From positions 1-43,829 of the forward strand of contig MNVD01000020.1 in NCBI GenBank assembly GCA_001871445.1: a DNA stretch of 43,829 nt. Direction: 5' to 3'. Shown here in pieces: positions 23,165 through 31,448 of this stretch. The first letter of the stretch is position 1, and every line of letters starts with the position of its first letter. Origin of the DNA: Candidatus Magasanikbacteria bacterium CG1_02_41_34. Lineage in GTDB: Bacteria; Patescibacteriota; Patescibacteriia; Magasanikbacterales; UBA922. The notes beneath the pieces are model-generated. The model saw nothing but the letters and a program-made list of their open reading frames with translations. It made no database searches and was not told the DNA's origin. Made by a program: the position numbers and the translations under genes.

Positions 23165-23193
23165 TTGACAAAAGATACAAAATATGAGAATAT
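23165..23193 (+). promoter_or_regulatory. promoter of the zinc-ribbon gene
   Basis: TTGACA (23165-23170), 17-base spacer, GAATAT (23188-23193). Perfect -35, weak -10. A GGCC-GAGAA-GGCC hairpin lies directly before the Shine-Dalgarno AAAGGAG. Confidence 0.5.
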
Positions 23194-23237
23194 GTTCCGC
23201 AACGACGGCCGAGAAGGCCAAAGGAGTAAGAGAACTC

Positions 23238-23450
23238 ATGACACTCAAGATCGACGGTGTCGAGCGATGTGAGCAATGCCTCTCTGAAATCCGGCTGAAC
23301 AGCCGTGGTCGGTGTTCCGGCTGTGGCCATAAGGAAGCCCACGCCAACAACTGCACCTGTGGTGCTTGCTCGAGCGAGCGCCGACAACGAGCCACGTTCA
23401 CAAGTGGGACAATCTCGCCCCACCACGACGGCAGGTACCTCGCTGGCTGA
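23238..23450 (+). CDS. small zinc-ribbon protein, GC-rich single-gene unit
   Basis: 70 aa from ATG 23238, preceded by AAAGGAG. It contains paired cysteines, CEQC at 11-14 and CSGC at 26-29, then CTCGAC around 39-44, arranged like one or two treble-clef or zinc-ribbon knuckles. The C-terminus is basic and polar. It probably binds zinc and perhaps nucleic acid; the partner is unknown. Codons are GC-rich. Two hairpins and a T-run follow at 23547-23635. Confidence 0.7.
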   Translation: MTLKIDGVERCEQCLSEIRLNSRGRCSGCGHKEAHANNCTCGACSSERRQRATFTSGTISPHHDGRYLAG

Positions 23451-23546
23451 TCGATCACCGTTCCTCGCTTGAGGTCTCAAAGCGGGGAAGACCCTCGCGA
23501 GGACACGCCGACGAAAGGCCACATCCCCCGGCCAACCGTCGGTTCA

Positions 23547-23585
23547 GGGCACACAGAGAGAGCTCACCGCTCTCTCTGTGTGCCC
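23547..23585 (+). terminator. 16-base hairpin after the zinc-ribbon gene
   Basis: GGGCACACAGAGAGAG pairs perfectly with CTCTCTCTGTGTGCCC around a 7-base loop. The 100 bases between the stop codon and this hairpin hold a further stem, CCGACG/CGTCGG with inner GGCC/GGCC (about 23509-23542). The 3' region is therefore heavily structured. Confidence 0.7.
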
Positions 23586-23602
23586 CTCTTCATATATACA
23601 AC

Positions 23603-23635
23603 ACTCGCCCAGCAAATTGCTGAGCGAGTTTTTTT
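23603..23635 (+). terminator. rho-independent terminator
   Basis: ACTCGC/GCGAGT and CAGC/GCTG with a C/A mismatch and AAATT loop, followed by seven T. It ends the zinc-ribbon transcript and faces the convergent hpf gene. Confidence 0.85.
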
Positions 23636-23650
23636 ATATAACATTATTTC

Positions 23651-24001
23651 TTATTCTCCGTCGTATCCTTTTACATCTCTCAATTCTTCTCTATCAAGCT
23701 GATGCATTTTTCCTTTTACTTTTTCAATTTCAACTTTCATGTGATCTTTTACTTTATCAATTGCTTTATAGAGATCTTCTGCTTCTTTGGATATATACAA
23801 ACTCGGTCGACCTGGAATTTGCAACTTGAACTCTGCGTAATAAACGCTTCCCTTTTGATGGTGATGACTTTTCATCCCGACATCTATATCAGCAGATTCA
23901 ATCCCTTCAAAAAATGTTGTTAACGATTCTACTTTTTCTGTCACATACTCCTTGATTGCCTCCGTTGGTTCAATCCCCGTGAAATTGATGTTGATGTTCA
24001 T
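23651..24001 (-). CDS. hpf: ribosome hibernation promoting factor (HPF/RaiA family)
   Basis: 116 aa, the short form. Beta-alpha-beta-beta-beta-alpha fold: NININFTGIEPTEAIKEYV, a central EFKLQIPG strand, and helix EAEDLYKAIDKVKDHM. Such proteins bind the 30S decoding centre and silence ribosomes in stationary phase. The start is ATG 24001. The 16-codon upstream extension is repeat sequence. Last gene of the rsmI-DUF4145-metG-murB-hpf cluster on the minus strand. Confidence 0.92.
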   Translation of the reverse strand: MNININFTGIEPTEAIKEYVTEKVESLTTFFEGIESADIDVGMKSHHHQKGSVYYAEFKLQIPGRPSLYISKEAEDLYKAIDKVKDHMKVEIEKVKGKMHQLDREELRDVKGYDGE

Positions 24002-24002
24002 A

Positions 24003-24125
24003 ATAGAAAGCTTAGGATGCTTAGAAAGCTTGGAAGGCTTAGAAAGCAACTATTTCAAAATAATATGTGGATTGATATAAACAGCATTCTAGGCTTTCCA
24101 AGCCTTCTCGGCCTTCTGAGCCTTA
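24003..24125. repeat. inverted 9-mer arrays flanking the hpf-murB gap
   Basis: On the plus strand GCTTAGGAT, GCTTAGAAA, GCTTGGAAG and GCTTAGAAA stand in tandem from about 24010. The inverse AGGCTTTCC, AAGCCTTCT, CGGCCTTCT and GAGCCTTAA units lie at about 24090-24126. About 45 AT-rich bases separate the arms. The right arm just enters the murB 3' end. Confidence 0.65.
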
Positions 24126-25124
24126 AAGAATGGACACTTCCTCCTCCAGCTCAATCCCTAACTTAGTATACACTTCTTGCTTCACTTCATCAATCAATGA
24201 TAGGACATCATCTGCCGTAGCGCCGCCAGTATTGAGCATAAAATTTCCATGTTTGTCACTTATCTCTACCTTGCCTCTTTTTTTCCCTTTCAGCCCTGCC
24301 TGCTCAATCAGCCACCCCGCAGAAATTTTCCCTACTTCCAAAAAATTCTTCACTTTCTCATCATCTTTATCGAAGTGTTCAAGCAATGCAGTTCTATTCT
24401 TCTGAGCAAGTTGCTGTTGTCTGTTGTCTGTTGGCTGTTGGCTAATATCTACATTCTTAAATATACATCCACTCGACGCAAACCCCTTCGGCTGTGTACT
24501 ATTGCGATACTGCAGATGTTCGAGTGCTTTTTTCATGAGGTGCGCATCTGGCTCTGCCTTTTTCAATTGCAGATACGCTCGTAGTATCACGCCACCGTTG
24601 TTTTTGAATGCACTATCACGATACCCAAATTCGCATTCTTCATTTGTCACGGTGATGACTTCCCCATCTTTATATACGTCTACTTTCAATATATCTTTTT
24701 TCATGTCACCACCCATGGCACCGGCATTTCCCCTCACAGCGCCACCAATAGTCCCGGGTACACCAACACCCCACTCAAAGCCGGTAAGCCCCGCAGACAT
24801 CGATTTTTGGGCTACGACGACGGTTTGGCAGCCTGCTTCAGCCATAAACACATCACCATCTACCTCGGTATTTCTCGTTTTAATATCAATCACCACACCA
24901 ACATAGCCAGCATCACTCGCGAGCGTATTACTTCCGCCACCGTGAATGAAATATTCAATCCCTTTGCCATCGAGCAACTTCAAAAGTTCGACAAGCTTTT
25001 CAGTTTCCGTAACAGTCACAAAAAAAGACGCCGGTCCACCAATTTTGAATGTCGTATGTTTGGCAAGTGGTTCATTGAGTTTCACTTTGCCGTAGTCTTT
25101 GAATTTTTTATATAAATCTTGCAT
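24123..25124 (-). CDS. murB: MurB, UDP-N-acetylenolpyruvoylglucosamine reductase
   Basis: 333 aa FAD enzyme that makes UDP-MurNAc for peptidoglycan. Seen: KIGGPA at 27-32, HGGGSN at 61-66, GVPGTIGGAVRGNAGAMGG around 121-139, active-site Tyr168-Arg169 in GYRDSAF, and SSGCIFKN with Cys220 in place of the Ser of type I enzymes. The C-terminal substrate loop SDKHGNFMLN is present. ATG 25124 is preferred; an upstream ATG at 25160 lies in an inverted repeat. Residues about 228-241 (SQQPTDNRQQQLAQ) are encoded by a 7-mer tandem repeat and look like an insertion. Confidence 0.94.
   Translation of the reverse strand: MQDLYKKFKDYGKVKLNEPLAKHTTFKIGGPASFFVTVTETEKLVELLKLLDGKGIEYFIHGGGSNTLASDAGYVGVVIDIKTRNTEVDGDVFMAEAGCQTVVVAQKSMSAGLTGFEWGVGVPGTIGGAVRGNAGAMGGDMKKDILKVDVYKDGEVITVTNEECEFGYRDSAFKNNGGVILRAYLQLKKAEPDAHLMKKALEHLQYRNSTQPKGFASSGCIFKNVDISQQPTDNRQQQLAQKNRTALLEHFDKDDEKVKNFLEVGKISAGWLIEQAGLKGKKRGKVEISDKHGNFMLNTGGATADDVLSLIDEVKQEVYTKLGIELEEEVSIL
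24415..24442. repeat. 7-mer tandem repeat inside murB
   Basis: TGTTGTC, TGTTGTC, TGTTGGC, TGTTGGC: four consecutive heptamers on the plus strand, read in the minus-strand gene as a Gln/Asn-rich insertion. Confidence 0.8.
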
Positions 25125-25132
25125 AGATATAT

Positions 25133-25225
25133 ATGGAACACAGATTTCCAGGATTACCATGATTCACCATGATTTTTATTGACAAGATCCTGGATTATCC
25201 TGGTAATCCAGGTAATCTGCGTTCT
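25133..25225. repeat. inverted array upstream of murB
   Basis: The arm around 25136-25168 (AGATTTCCAGGATTACCATG type, with repeated CCATGATT) is the imperfect inverse of 25188-25222 (ATCCTGG, TATCCTGG, AATCCAGG, AATCTGCG). The units are about nine bases. The element lies between metG and murB; the far arm runs up to the metG stop codon. Confidence 0.65.
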
Positions 25226-26771
25226 ATTTCTCAAGCCGTGGAAACAACATATCACCTTTCACAACTTTCGTACCAGGTTTCAATCTGGCCCATGCTGATT
25301 CTATTTCCAATGATTCAAGTGACGCGACATCAATTCCCAGCGACGTCAATATTTTTTCTGCACTTGCTGGGATGATTGGGAGTAATGCGAGTGCAATATG
25401 ACGAAGTCCTTCTGCAAGCTGATATAACAATCCTGAAATATCCTCCCCTACTTTTGCTTTTTCCCAAGGTTTTTGCTGAGTTATATAATAATCCAACTCA
25501 TTTACTAAACGTTTAGATAAACTATGAAGAGCTCCTTCAAAATTGAAATTGTTAAGTTCCATTCCAAATAAATCCCAAAAAGATTCTATTTGTTCAGGAA
25601 ACCAACATTTTTCTTTTTCTGGAATAACACCATCTGCATACTTCTCCACCATCGTCAGTACGCGAGAAGTCAAATTCCCCACCCCATTCGCAAGATGCGC
25701 AGTGTAAAAATCTTCAAAACGTGTTTCTGACCAATCTCCATCATCGTAGCTAGGCAATCCACCGAGGAGAAAGTAGCGAACAGCATCAGTACCGTATTTT
25801 TCAACAACGTCGTATGGCGCGACAACATTCCCAACACTTTTACTCATCTTTTTCCCTTCTGCAGTAATGAATCCGTGAATAAAAATTTGCTTGCTTGGTG
25901 GCAACTGTGCAGACAAAAGCATGGCCTGCCACATCGCTGTCTGCTGTCTCAGATTATCTTTCCCCGCGACTTGTACGCCATTCGGATGTTCAACAGTCCC
26001 CCACAATGTTTCAAACGTCGCGGGCCTGCCCGGCGCAGCTGTAGCGGAGCCGGGCCAGCCGAGTGTTGAAATATAATTCACCAGCGCGTCGAACCATACA
26101 TACATGACTTGTGCTCCGTCCCCAGGCACTGGCACACCCCATGGCATTTTTTCTTTGAGTCGAGAAATAGAAAAATCTTGCAATCCACGCTCGACAAATG
26201 CTTTGATTTCATGTTGCCTGTGCTGTGGCACAATAAACCCTTCTTGTTCATAAAGTTTCAACAATTTTTCTTGATATGCAGAAAATTTGAAAAAATAATT
26301 TTCTTCACTGATCATTTCTATCTCGTATGTTGGATGAATCGGACACTTATCATCTACAAGTTCTGAATCTGTTTTTTCGAGTTCACAGCCGACACAATAT
26401 TTTACCTGATATTCTTTTTTATAAATGTCACCATTTGCTTCACAACGCTTCCAAAATTCTTGTGCAGCAACTTTGTGATGTGGATCGGTCGTACGAGTAA
26501 AATTTGTATAGCTCAAATTGAGTGAATCTTTCAACTTTCCAAATGTTGCAGCATAGCCATCGACATATTCCTGTGTAGGAATACCCTGTTCTTCTGCTTT
26601 TCTGTGAATTTTCAGTCCATGTTCGTCTGTGCCTGTATTGAAAATTACATCATTACCAAGCATACGCTGATACCGAGCAATCGCGTCTGCCTGTACAATC
26701 TCAAGCGCAAAGCCGATGTGTGGGTCGGCATTGACGTATGGGAGGGTGGTTGTGATATAGAAATTTTTCAT
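25224..26771 (-). CDS. metG: methionyl-tRNA synthetase
   Basis: 515 aa class I synthetase. HIGF at 18-21 replaces the usual HIGH, KMSKS is at 308-312, and a single zinc knuckle uses Cys126, Cys129, Cys143 and His146. The anticodon-binding helical domain follows; there is no C-terminal tRNA-binding EMAP domain. An extra [10 protein letters not shown] at 241-250 is encoded by a GC-rich palindrome and lies where relatives have a short loop after GWP. Located between murB and a DUF4145 gene on the same strand. Confidence 0.97.
   Translation of the reverse strand: MKNFYITTTLPYVNADPHIGFALEIVQADAIARYQRMLGNDVIFNTGTDEHGLKIHRKAEEQGIPTQEYVDGYAATFGKLKDSLNLSYTNFTRTTDPHHKVAAQEFWKRCEANGDIYKKEYQVKYCVGCELEKTDSELVDDKCPIHPTYEIEMISEENYFFKFSAYQEKLLKLYEQEGFIVPQHRQHEIKAFVERGLQDFSISRLKEKMPWGVPVPGDGAQVMYVWFDALVNYISTLGWPGSATAAPGRPATFETLWGTVEHPNGVQVAGKDNLRQQTAMWQAMLLSAQLPPSKQIFIHGFITAEGKKMSKSVGNVVAPYDVVEKYGTDAVRYFLLGGLPSYDDGDWSETRFEDFYTAHLANGVGNLTSRVLTMVEKYADGVIPEKEKCWFPEQIESFWDLFGMELNNFNFEGALHSLSKRLVNELDYYITQQKPWEKAKVGEDISGLLYQLAEGLRHIALALLPIIPASAEKILTSLGIDVASLESLEIESAWARLKPGTKVVKGDMLFPRLEK
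26023..26058. repeat. GC-rich palindrome inside metG
   Basis: GGCCTGCCCGGC and GCCGGGCCAGCC form a 12-base stem (two mismatches) around 14 bases. It stands out against the AT-rich gene and encodes Pro/Gly/Ala-rich residues 241-250 in-frame. Confidence 0.75.
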
Positions 26772-26783
26772 AACAAGATTGAT

Positions 26784-27467
26784 TTATATTGCGGTATCTT
26801 CCGTTTTATCTCTTTGAACAATAGCTTCTTTTGATGAATCAGGAAGTTGCCCATAAAAACTACTAATCTCTTTTGGTTCAGTAATCATTTTTTCCGCTAT
26901 AAAATTTATCAGGTCAAACAATTTTAAAACCAATTCACGATTCTCCTCAAGATTTATCTGACCAGGATGTACAGCATTATTTCCTGTAATTCTTAAAATA
27001 TCTAAAGATTGCTGAATTTGAGAATTCAATCCTTTTTTAACCAAACTTTTAATGTCATCATTGATATCTTTTCCTTTTTCACCTAATTGCTTACAAAGCT
27101 TTTGAAGCGCCAATCGTAAAAGTGCTGCGGATGATCTTACTGATTCCTCCAAAACGGCAGCAGCTTCAAAATAGTCACTCTGTATATCATCAGACAAATC
27201 TTCATTTGGCAAGGGAACATTCATCTTTTTAGGATAAATAATTGATTTACTTAACCAAATTACTTTTTCAGAGCAATGTTCACATTTTGATATAGTCCAT
27301 TCTGGACGCAAATTCTCACTAAAGGAAACGGTAGGATCTATTGAACTATTGCCCCAAATCTCTCGAGCCTGTATATGTGACCAAAATTGTTTAGCGAAAA
27401 CACCACAATGAGGACAATGATATTTTTTTTCTGCATGTTTAGGTGGGTAAAATATTTCTTTTCTCAT
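26784..27467 (-). CDS. DUF4145 (HEPN-like) protein with zinc knuckles
   Basis: 227 aa. N-terminal CxxC pairs, CPHC at 18-21 and CEHC at 62-65, suggest a zinc ribbon. The C-terminal half is the DUF4145 helical domain: VRSSAALLRLALQKLCKQLG, then DILRITGNNAVHPG and NRELVLKLFDLINFIAE. DUF4145 belongs to the HEPN superfamily and is often attached to restriction or RNA-targeting proteins. Here it stands alone inside a housekeeping cluster, between rsmI and metG. Role unknown. Confidence 0.85.
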   Translation of the reverse strand: MRKEIFYPPKHAEKKYHCPHCGVFAKQFWSHIQAREIWGNSSIDPTVSFSENLRPEWTISKCEHCSEKVIWLSKSIIYPKKMNVPLPNEDLSDDIQSDYFEAAAVLEESVRSSAALLRLALQKLCKQLGEKGKDINDDIKSLVKKGLNSQIQQSLDILRITGNNAVHPGQINLEENRELVLKLFDLINFIAEKMITEPKEISSFYGQLPDSSKEAIVQRDKTEDTAI

Positions 27468-27485
27468 ATAAAAAATATAGTTCTG

Positions 27486-28151
27486 TTATCTACTTCCACG
27501 AACAACGACCACGAACTCACCTTTCTCCGACATCTCCATCTTCGAAACCTCCTCAATACTTCCACGATACACAGTTTCAAACTTCTTCGTCAACTCTCGG
27601 CAAATCACCACTTCCTTATCCCCTTCTAACACTTTGCCCAATTGCCCAATGGCTTTCAAAATTCGATGATTGGATTCATACAATGCCACAGTATACTTTG
27701 CCTCTGCAACTTCCCGAAAAAATGTCTCTCGCCCTTTCTTGTGTGGAGGAAAGCCCATGAAAATGAACTTGTCAGTTGGAAATCCTGAGATAGAAAGTGC
27801 TGCGATAACGGCTGAAGGACCTGGAATAGGAACAGTAGAGACGTCAGGCATCTGTGTGTGAATGTCTGCAATGAGTTTATTCCCAGGATCTGAAATACCC
27901 GGCGTCCCTGCATCTGTAACAAGCGCCAGATGTTTTCCGTCTGCTAATAATGAGAGTATCTCACTGATTTTTTTTTCATCACTGTGCTGATGATAACTCA
28001 TCGTCGGCGTCGTGATCTCGTAATATGAAAGCAATTTCTTTGTCACTCGTGTATCTTCGCACAAAATAATATCCGCAGATTTGAGTATCTCAAGAGCGCG
28101 GAGGGTGATATCCCCGAGATTTCCAATGGGTGTTGCAACGATTGATAGCAT
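27486..28151 (-). CDS. rsmI: RsmI, 16S rRNA C1402 2'-O-ribose methyltransferase
   Basis: 221 aa, tetrapyrrole-methylase fold. Seen: ATPIGNLGDITLRALEIL at the N-terminus, CEDTRVTKKLL, ALVTDAGTPGISDPG, PIPGPSA, and GFPPHKKGR. It methylates cytidine 1402 in the ribosomal P site with S-adenosylmethionine. ATG 28151 is the proper start, because the family begins just before IVATPIGNL. The in-frame extension to 28238 is a palindromic repeat. First gene of its cluster. Confidence 0.95.
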   Translation of the reverse strand: MLSIVATPIGNLGDITLRALEILKSADIILCEDTRVTKKLLSYYEITTPTMSYHQHSDEKKISEILSLLADGKHLALVTDAGTPGISDPGNKLIADIHTQMPDVSTVPIPGPSAVIAALSISGFPTDKFIFMGFPPHKKGRETFFREVAEAKYTVALYESNHRILKAIGQLGKVLEGDKEVVICRELTKKFETVYRGSIEEVSKMEMSEKGEFVVVVRGSR

Positions 28152-28173
28152 AATATAAAGCCTGTCATTTCGA

Positions 28174-28226
28174 CCGAAGGGAGAAATCTTTCCTATATCT
28201 AGCCTTCGAAGAATTGCTCCCTTCGG
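28174..28226. repeat. palindromic repeat upstream of rsmI
   Basis: CCGAAGGGAGAAAT (28174-28187) and ATTGCTCCCTTCGG (28213-28226) form a stem with one mismatch around 25 bases. This is the widespread GTCATTTCGACCGAAGGGAG type of intergenic repeat. Confidence 0.7.
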
Positions 28227-28318
28227 TTCACATAACAAAATAGCAAATCAAAAGTAACCTTATTCTAGCGAAAAACTATTGTTTTGGCAAACTGTTCCTT
28301 TCCTCATATTATCTATGC

Positions 28319-28324
28319 TATACT
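28319..28324 (+). promoter_or_regulatory. extended -10 promoter of the modular cell-wall enzyme
   Basis: TGC-TATACT. The start of transcription would be about 28331 and the ATG is at 28333, so the mRNA is probably leaderless. I see no -35 at proper spacing. Confidence 0.5.
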
Positions 28325-28332
28325 CACTATCT

Positions 28333-30633
28333 ATGAATCATATATCAAAACGTATTTTCTCTTTTGTGATCGTCCTTGGCATGGTACTCCCGCAACCAGC
28401 CTTTTTGGCGACCACAGCAGATTTCAACCCAAACTTTCTCCTTTCTGACGAAGAATTGCAAGCATGGAATATCATGTCTCGCACAGATATCCAGGCATTT
28501 CTCGACGAACGAGGGAGTTTTCTCTCGACACTTCGTACAGAAGATAAAAATGGCATCAATAAACTCGCTGCAGATATTATTTATGGCGCAGCCGTAGACA
28601 ATAAAATAAATCCAAAATATATACTCGTCAAACTTCAGAAAGAACAAAGTTTGATCACAGAAAAAAGCCCAACGCAAAAACAACTCGATGGCGCAACAGG
28701 CTATGGTATCAGCGATGGTTGTGGTTGGGATTGCCAGACATACAAAGACAATCAAGGATTTGGGAAACAAGTCGATGCAGCTGCCGGCATCATGCGCTGG
28801 TATTATGACAATGTTTCATCTCAAAGTTGGATCAAACGTCCACCTCTCAGCTATACCATAGATGGTGAATTTATTACCCCATCAACACTTGCAACAGGAT
28901 TTCTCTATACATATACACCACATCTGCAAGGAAACAAAAATTTCTGGACGCTCTGGCAATCTTGGTTTGATCAAGTTTATCCAGATGGCACTCTTTTGAA
29001 ATCTGCAAATGATGCGACAGTTTACCTCCTTCAAAACGGAAAAAGACGTCCATTTGCAAGCATGACTGCATTGGCAACGAGATATGATTTGAGACGTATC
29101 GTCACCGTACCCAGCTCTGAGCTTACTCGATACGACATCGGCTCGAGTATTAGCTTGCCAAACTATTCTATTGTAAAAACAACAGGTGGTGGCTATTACC
29201 TCCTTGATTATGATGCAAAACGCCCATTTGCATCCAGCGATACAGTAGGGAAACTTGGATACAATCCTGACGAAATTCTTGACGTAAGTGAGCAAGATCT
29301 TAGTGTATATATTCTCGGCTCAACGATTACAGCCAACACTACGAATCCACTCGGAGAACTTGTTCAAATAAAAGAAAATAGCGCGCTGTACTATCTAAAA
29401 GATAATGAATATCATCTCATCTACGACAAAGCAATTATAAAAGAAAACTTTCCCAATTTGACATTGCAAACCGTATCAATTGACAAACTGAAATCATACG
29501 TCCCAGGTCAACCGGTCAAAATAAAAGATGGAGCACTCGTACTTGTTGAGGGAGATAATAGAGTATATGCCATAGAAAATGGCAAAAAGCGACATATAGC
29601 TTCTGAAGATGTTTTCAATGGCCTTGGCTATGACTGGAAAAATATTGTCACCATCAATGAATTTACTGGGATTCTTCATGAAACGGCTGAGCCTATTTAC
29701 CTACGAAGTGATATCATCACACAGCCAGTTACCGCAACCCCTTCCACAAATAAGCCCACTGTACCCCCTACAACAGCAAGTCAAGAAAGCACGACCACAC
29801 AAACGACAGACATTGCAGATCTCATGATCACAACCCCAAAAGACCATTGGACTTTTGTCGGTAAAACAATGGACTCTCCTGTCGATGCATATCTTATTGC
29901 AGATTATGCTAGTGGAGAAATTTTCGCTGGTAAAAATATTGATACAGTGAGACCCACAGCATCACTCGCAAAAGTTATGACGACCTATATGTTGATAAAA
30001 GAAGGACTCAATCTAAACGGATCCGTGACATTCAACAGTGCCACACAAAAAACACCACCAGAATTCCATAGATACAGAATCATTGATGGTGAACGTGTCA
30101 AAAACAGCGACCTTCTGAGTGCTGTCCTCATCTCATCAATGAACACGCCCGTCCGGATGCTCGTCTCCAGTGTGACAAATGACGAAGCAGGATTTGTATC
30201 AAAAATGAATGCACAATTGCGAGACTGGGGACTAACAAAAACATCTCTCAAAGATGTCTACGGCGGCGCAGTAGAGAATGACACCACAGCACGAGAATAT
30301 CTGACGATCTTTACGAAAGCCACAGCAAATGGTACGGTAAAGCAGTACATGGGGACAGCGACATATGCCTACGATGAGCTCCTTGACCTCGATGGACTCC
30401 CCCACCATTTTGATGATCATACGAATGATCTCATGAAGGACAAAACACTGTCATTCACTATCGTCGCCAGCAAAACAGGATATATTTATGAATCTGGCGA
30501 TAACCTCGCTATGTTGGTCTCACGAAAATCTGATGGAAAGCAATTTGTTATCATTAGCCTAGGAAATCCAGAAAGCGCAAATAAATTTGCCGCCCCAAAA
30601 GTTCTTACTGAATGGGCGATGAAAACCTTCTAA
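28333..30633 (+). CDS. modular cell-wall enzyme: transglycosylase-like domain, repeats, D,D-carboxypeptidase
   Basis: 766 aa. Signal peptide about 1-27. Residues about 30-210 resemble lysozyme-like proteins (IQAFLDERGSFL, KINPKYILVKLQKEQSLIT, GATGYGISDGCGWDC). Residues about 215-460 hold three or four repeats of type GKRRPFAS...L.GY....I. A Thr/Pro-rich linker (about 464-495) precedes a penicillin-binding peptidase S11 domain: SLAK at 544-547, SMN at 602-604 and KTG at 714-716, all three active-site motifs. It probably trims peptidoglycan peptides and perhaps glycan, outside the membrane. The start at 28333 is chosen from the adjacent -10 and the signal peptide. Confidence 0.85.
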   Translation: MNHISKRIFSFVIVLGMVLPQPAFLATTADFNPNFLLSDEELQAWNIMSRTDIQAFLDERGSFLSTLRTEDKNGINKLAADIIYGAAVDNKINPKYILVKLQKEQSLITEKSPTQKQLDGATGYGISDGCGWDCQTYKDNQGFGKQVDAAAGIMRWYYDNVSSQSWIKRPPLSYTIDGEFITPSTLATGFLYTYTPHLQGNKNFWTLWQSWFDQVYPDGTLLKSANDATVYLLQNGKRRPFASMTALATRYDLRRIVTVPSSELTRYDIGSSISLPNYSIVKTTGGGYYLLDYDAKRPFASSDTVGKLGYNPDEILDVSEQDLSVYILGSTITANTTNPLGELVQIKENSALYYLKDNEYHLIYDKAIIKENFPNLTLQTVSIDKLKSYVPGQPVKIKDGALVLVEGDNRVYAIENGKKRHIASEDVFNGLGYDWKNIVTINEFTGILHETAEPIYLRSDIITQPVTATPSTNKPTVPPTTASQESTTTQTTDIADLMITTPKDHWTFVGKTMDSPVDAYLIADYASGEIFAGKNIDTVRPTASLAKVMTTYMLIKEGLNLNGSVTFNSATQKTPPEFHRYRIIDGERVKNSDLLSAVLISSMNTPVRMLVSSVTNDEAGFVSKMNAQLRDWGLTKTSLKDVYGGAVENDTTAREYLTIFTKATANGTVKQYMGTATYAYDELLDLDGLPHHFDDHTNDLMKDKTLSFTIVASKTGYIYESGDNLAMLVSRKSDGKQFVIISLGNPESANKFAAPKVLTEWAMKTF

Positions 30634-30637
30634 CACT

Positions 30638-31432
30638 ATGTCTCTCGTATTTGCCGGAATTGTACCCCATCCAGTCATCCTCCTTCCTACTGTTGGAAAA
30701 GATGCTATTTTTAAACTTGATGCAACAAGAATTGCACTCGAAAAACTGGAACAAGAGCTTTATCTTGCAAAACCACATCGCATCATTATAATTACCCCTC
30801 ATGAAGGTGTATTTGAAGATGCCTTTGTGGTAAATGCGCATACAGAGCTTGAGTCTCGATTTGAAAAGTTTGGTGACATGACAACGGAACACATCTGGAA
30901 AGGTACACCAGATCTTGCTGCAAAAATCCAACACAAAGCAAACGAACAAAAGCTGCCCACAAGACTTGTCAGTAATGAATACCTCGGTCATGGCGCATCT
31001 ATTCCACTGGTCTATCTGACCAACCATATGAAAGATGTCACTATTTTGCCAATTGGCTACAGCAAACTTGATTCAAAGACACATGTCGCCTTTGGCGAAC
31101 TTATCAAAGAAGTCATCATGGAATCCGACAAACGCATTGCAGTCATAGCATCAGGAGACATGGCACATACACTGACAAAAAATTCTCCAGCAGGATTTCA
31201 TAAAGATGGCGAATGGTTTGATACAGAAATAAGAAAGTTTCTTTCAATCGAAGACAGATACGGCATAGAAACGCTCGATCCTAAAAAAGTTTCTCATGCC
31301 GATGAATGCCTGTACCGTTCCCTCCTTATCATGTGTGGCGTACTTTCAAATATGCATTGTTCTTTTGAAGAATATGTCTATGAAGCACCTTTTGGTGTTG
31401 GCTATCTCACTGGACAGTTTCATGTAAGTTAG
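30638..31432 (+). CDS. LigB/Memo-like class III extradiol dioxygenase family protein
   Basis: 264 aa. Family features: the N-terminal FAGIVPHPVILLPTVGK with a His pair, IIITPHEGVF around 47-56, YLGHGASIPLVYL around 115-127, and a later SGDMAHTL. Relatives are LigB dioxygenase subunits and the AmmeMemoRadiSam system protein B. The metal ligands of true dioxygenases seem partly present, but the substrate is unknown. It starts four bases after the cell-wall enzyme gene and is followed by priA at 16 bases, so it lies in one operon. Confidence 0.8.
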   Translation: MSLVFAGIVPHPVILLPTVGKDAIFKLDATRIALEKLEQELYLAKPHRIIIITPHEGVFEDAFVVNAHTELESRFEKFGDMTTEHIWKGTPDLAAKIQHKANEQKLPTRLVSNEYLGHGASIPLVYLTNHMKDVTILPIGYSKLDSKTHVAFGELIKEVIMESDKRIAVIASGDMAHTLTKNSPAGFHKDGEWFDTEIRKFLSIEDRYGIETLDPKKVSHADECLYRSLLIMCGVLSNMHCSFEEYVYEAPFGVGYLTGQFHVS

Positions 31433-31448
31433 TAACTATGATTAGCCC

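Noticed and set aside
23102-23522. Minus-strand ORFs opposite the zinc-ribbon gene
   Set aside because: They cover the secA promoter and the terminator hairpins; the plus-strand frame has the CxxC motifs, Shine-Dalgarno and promoter.
25125-25160. N-terminal extension of murB
   Set aside because: It lies in an inverted repeat; ATG 25124 gives the normal N-terminus.
28152-28238. N-terminal extension of rsmI
   Set aside because: It is palindromic repeat sequence; the family starts at 28151.
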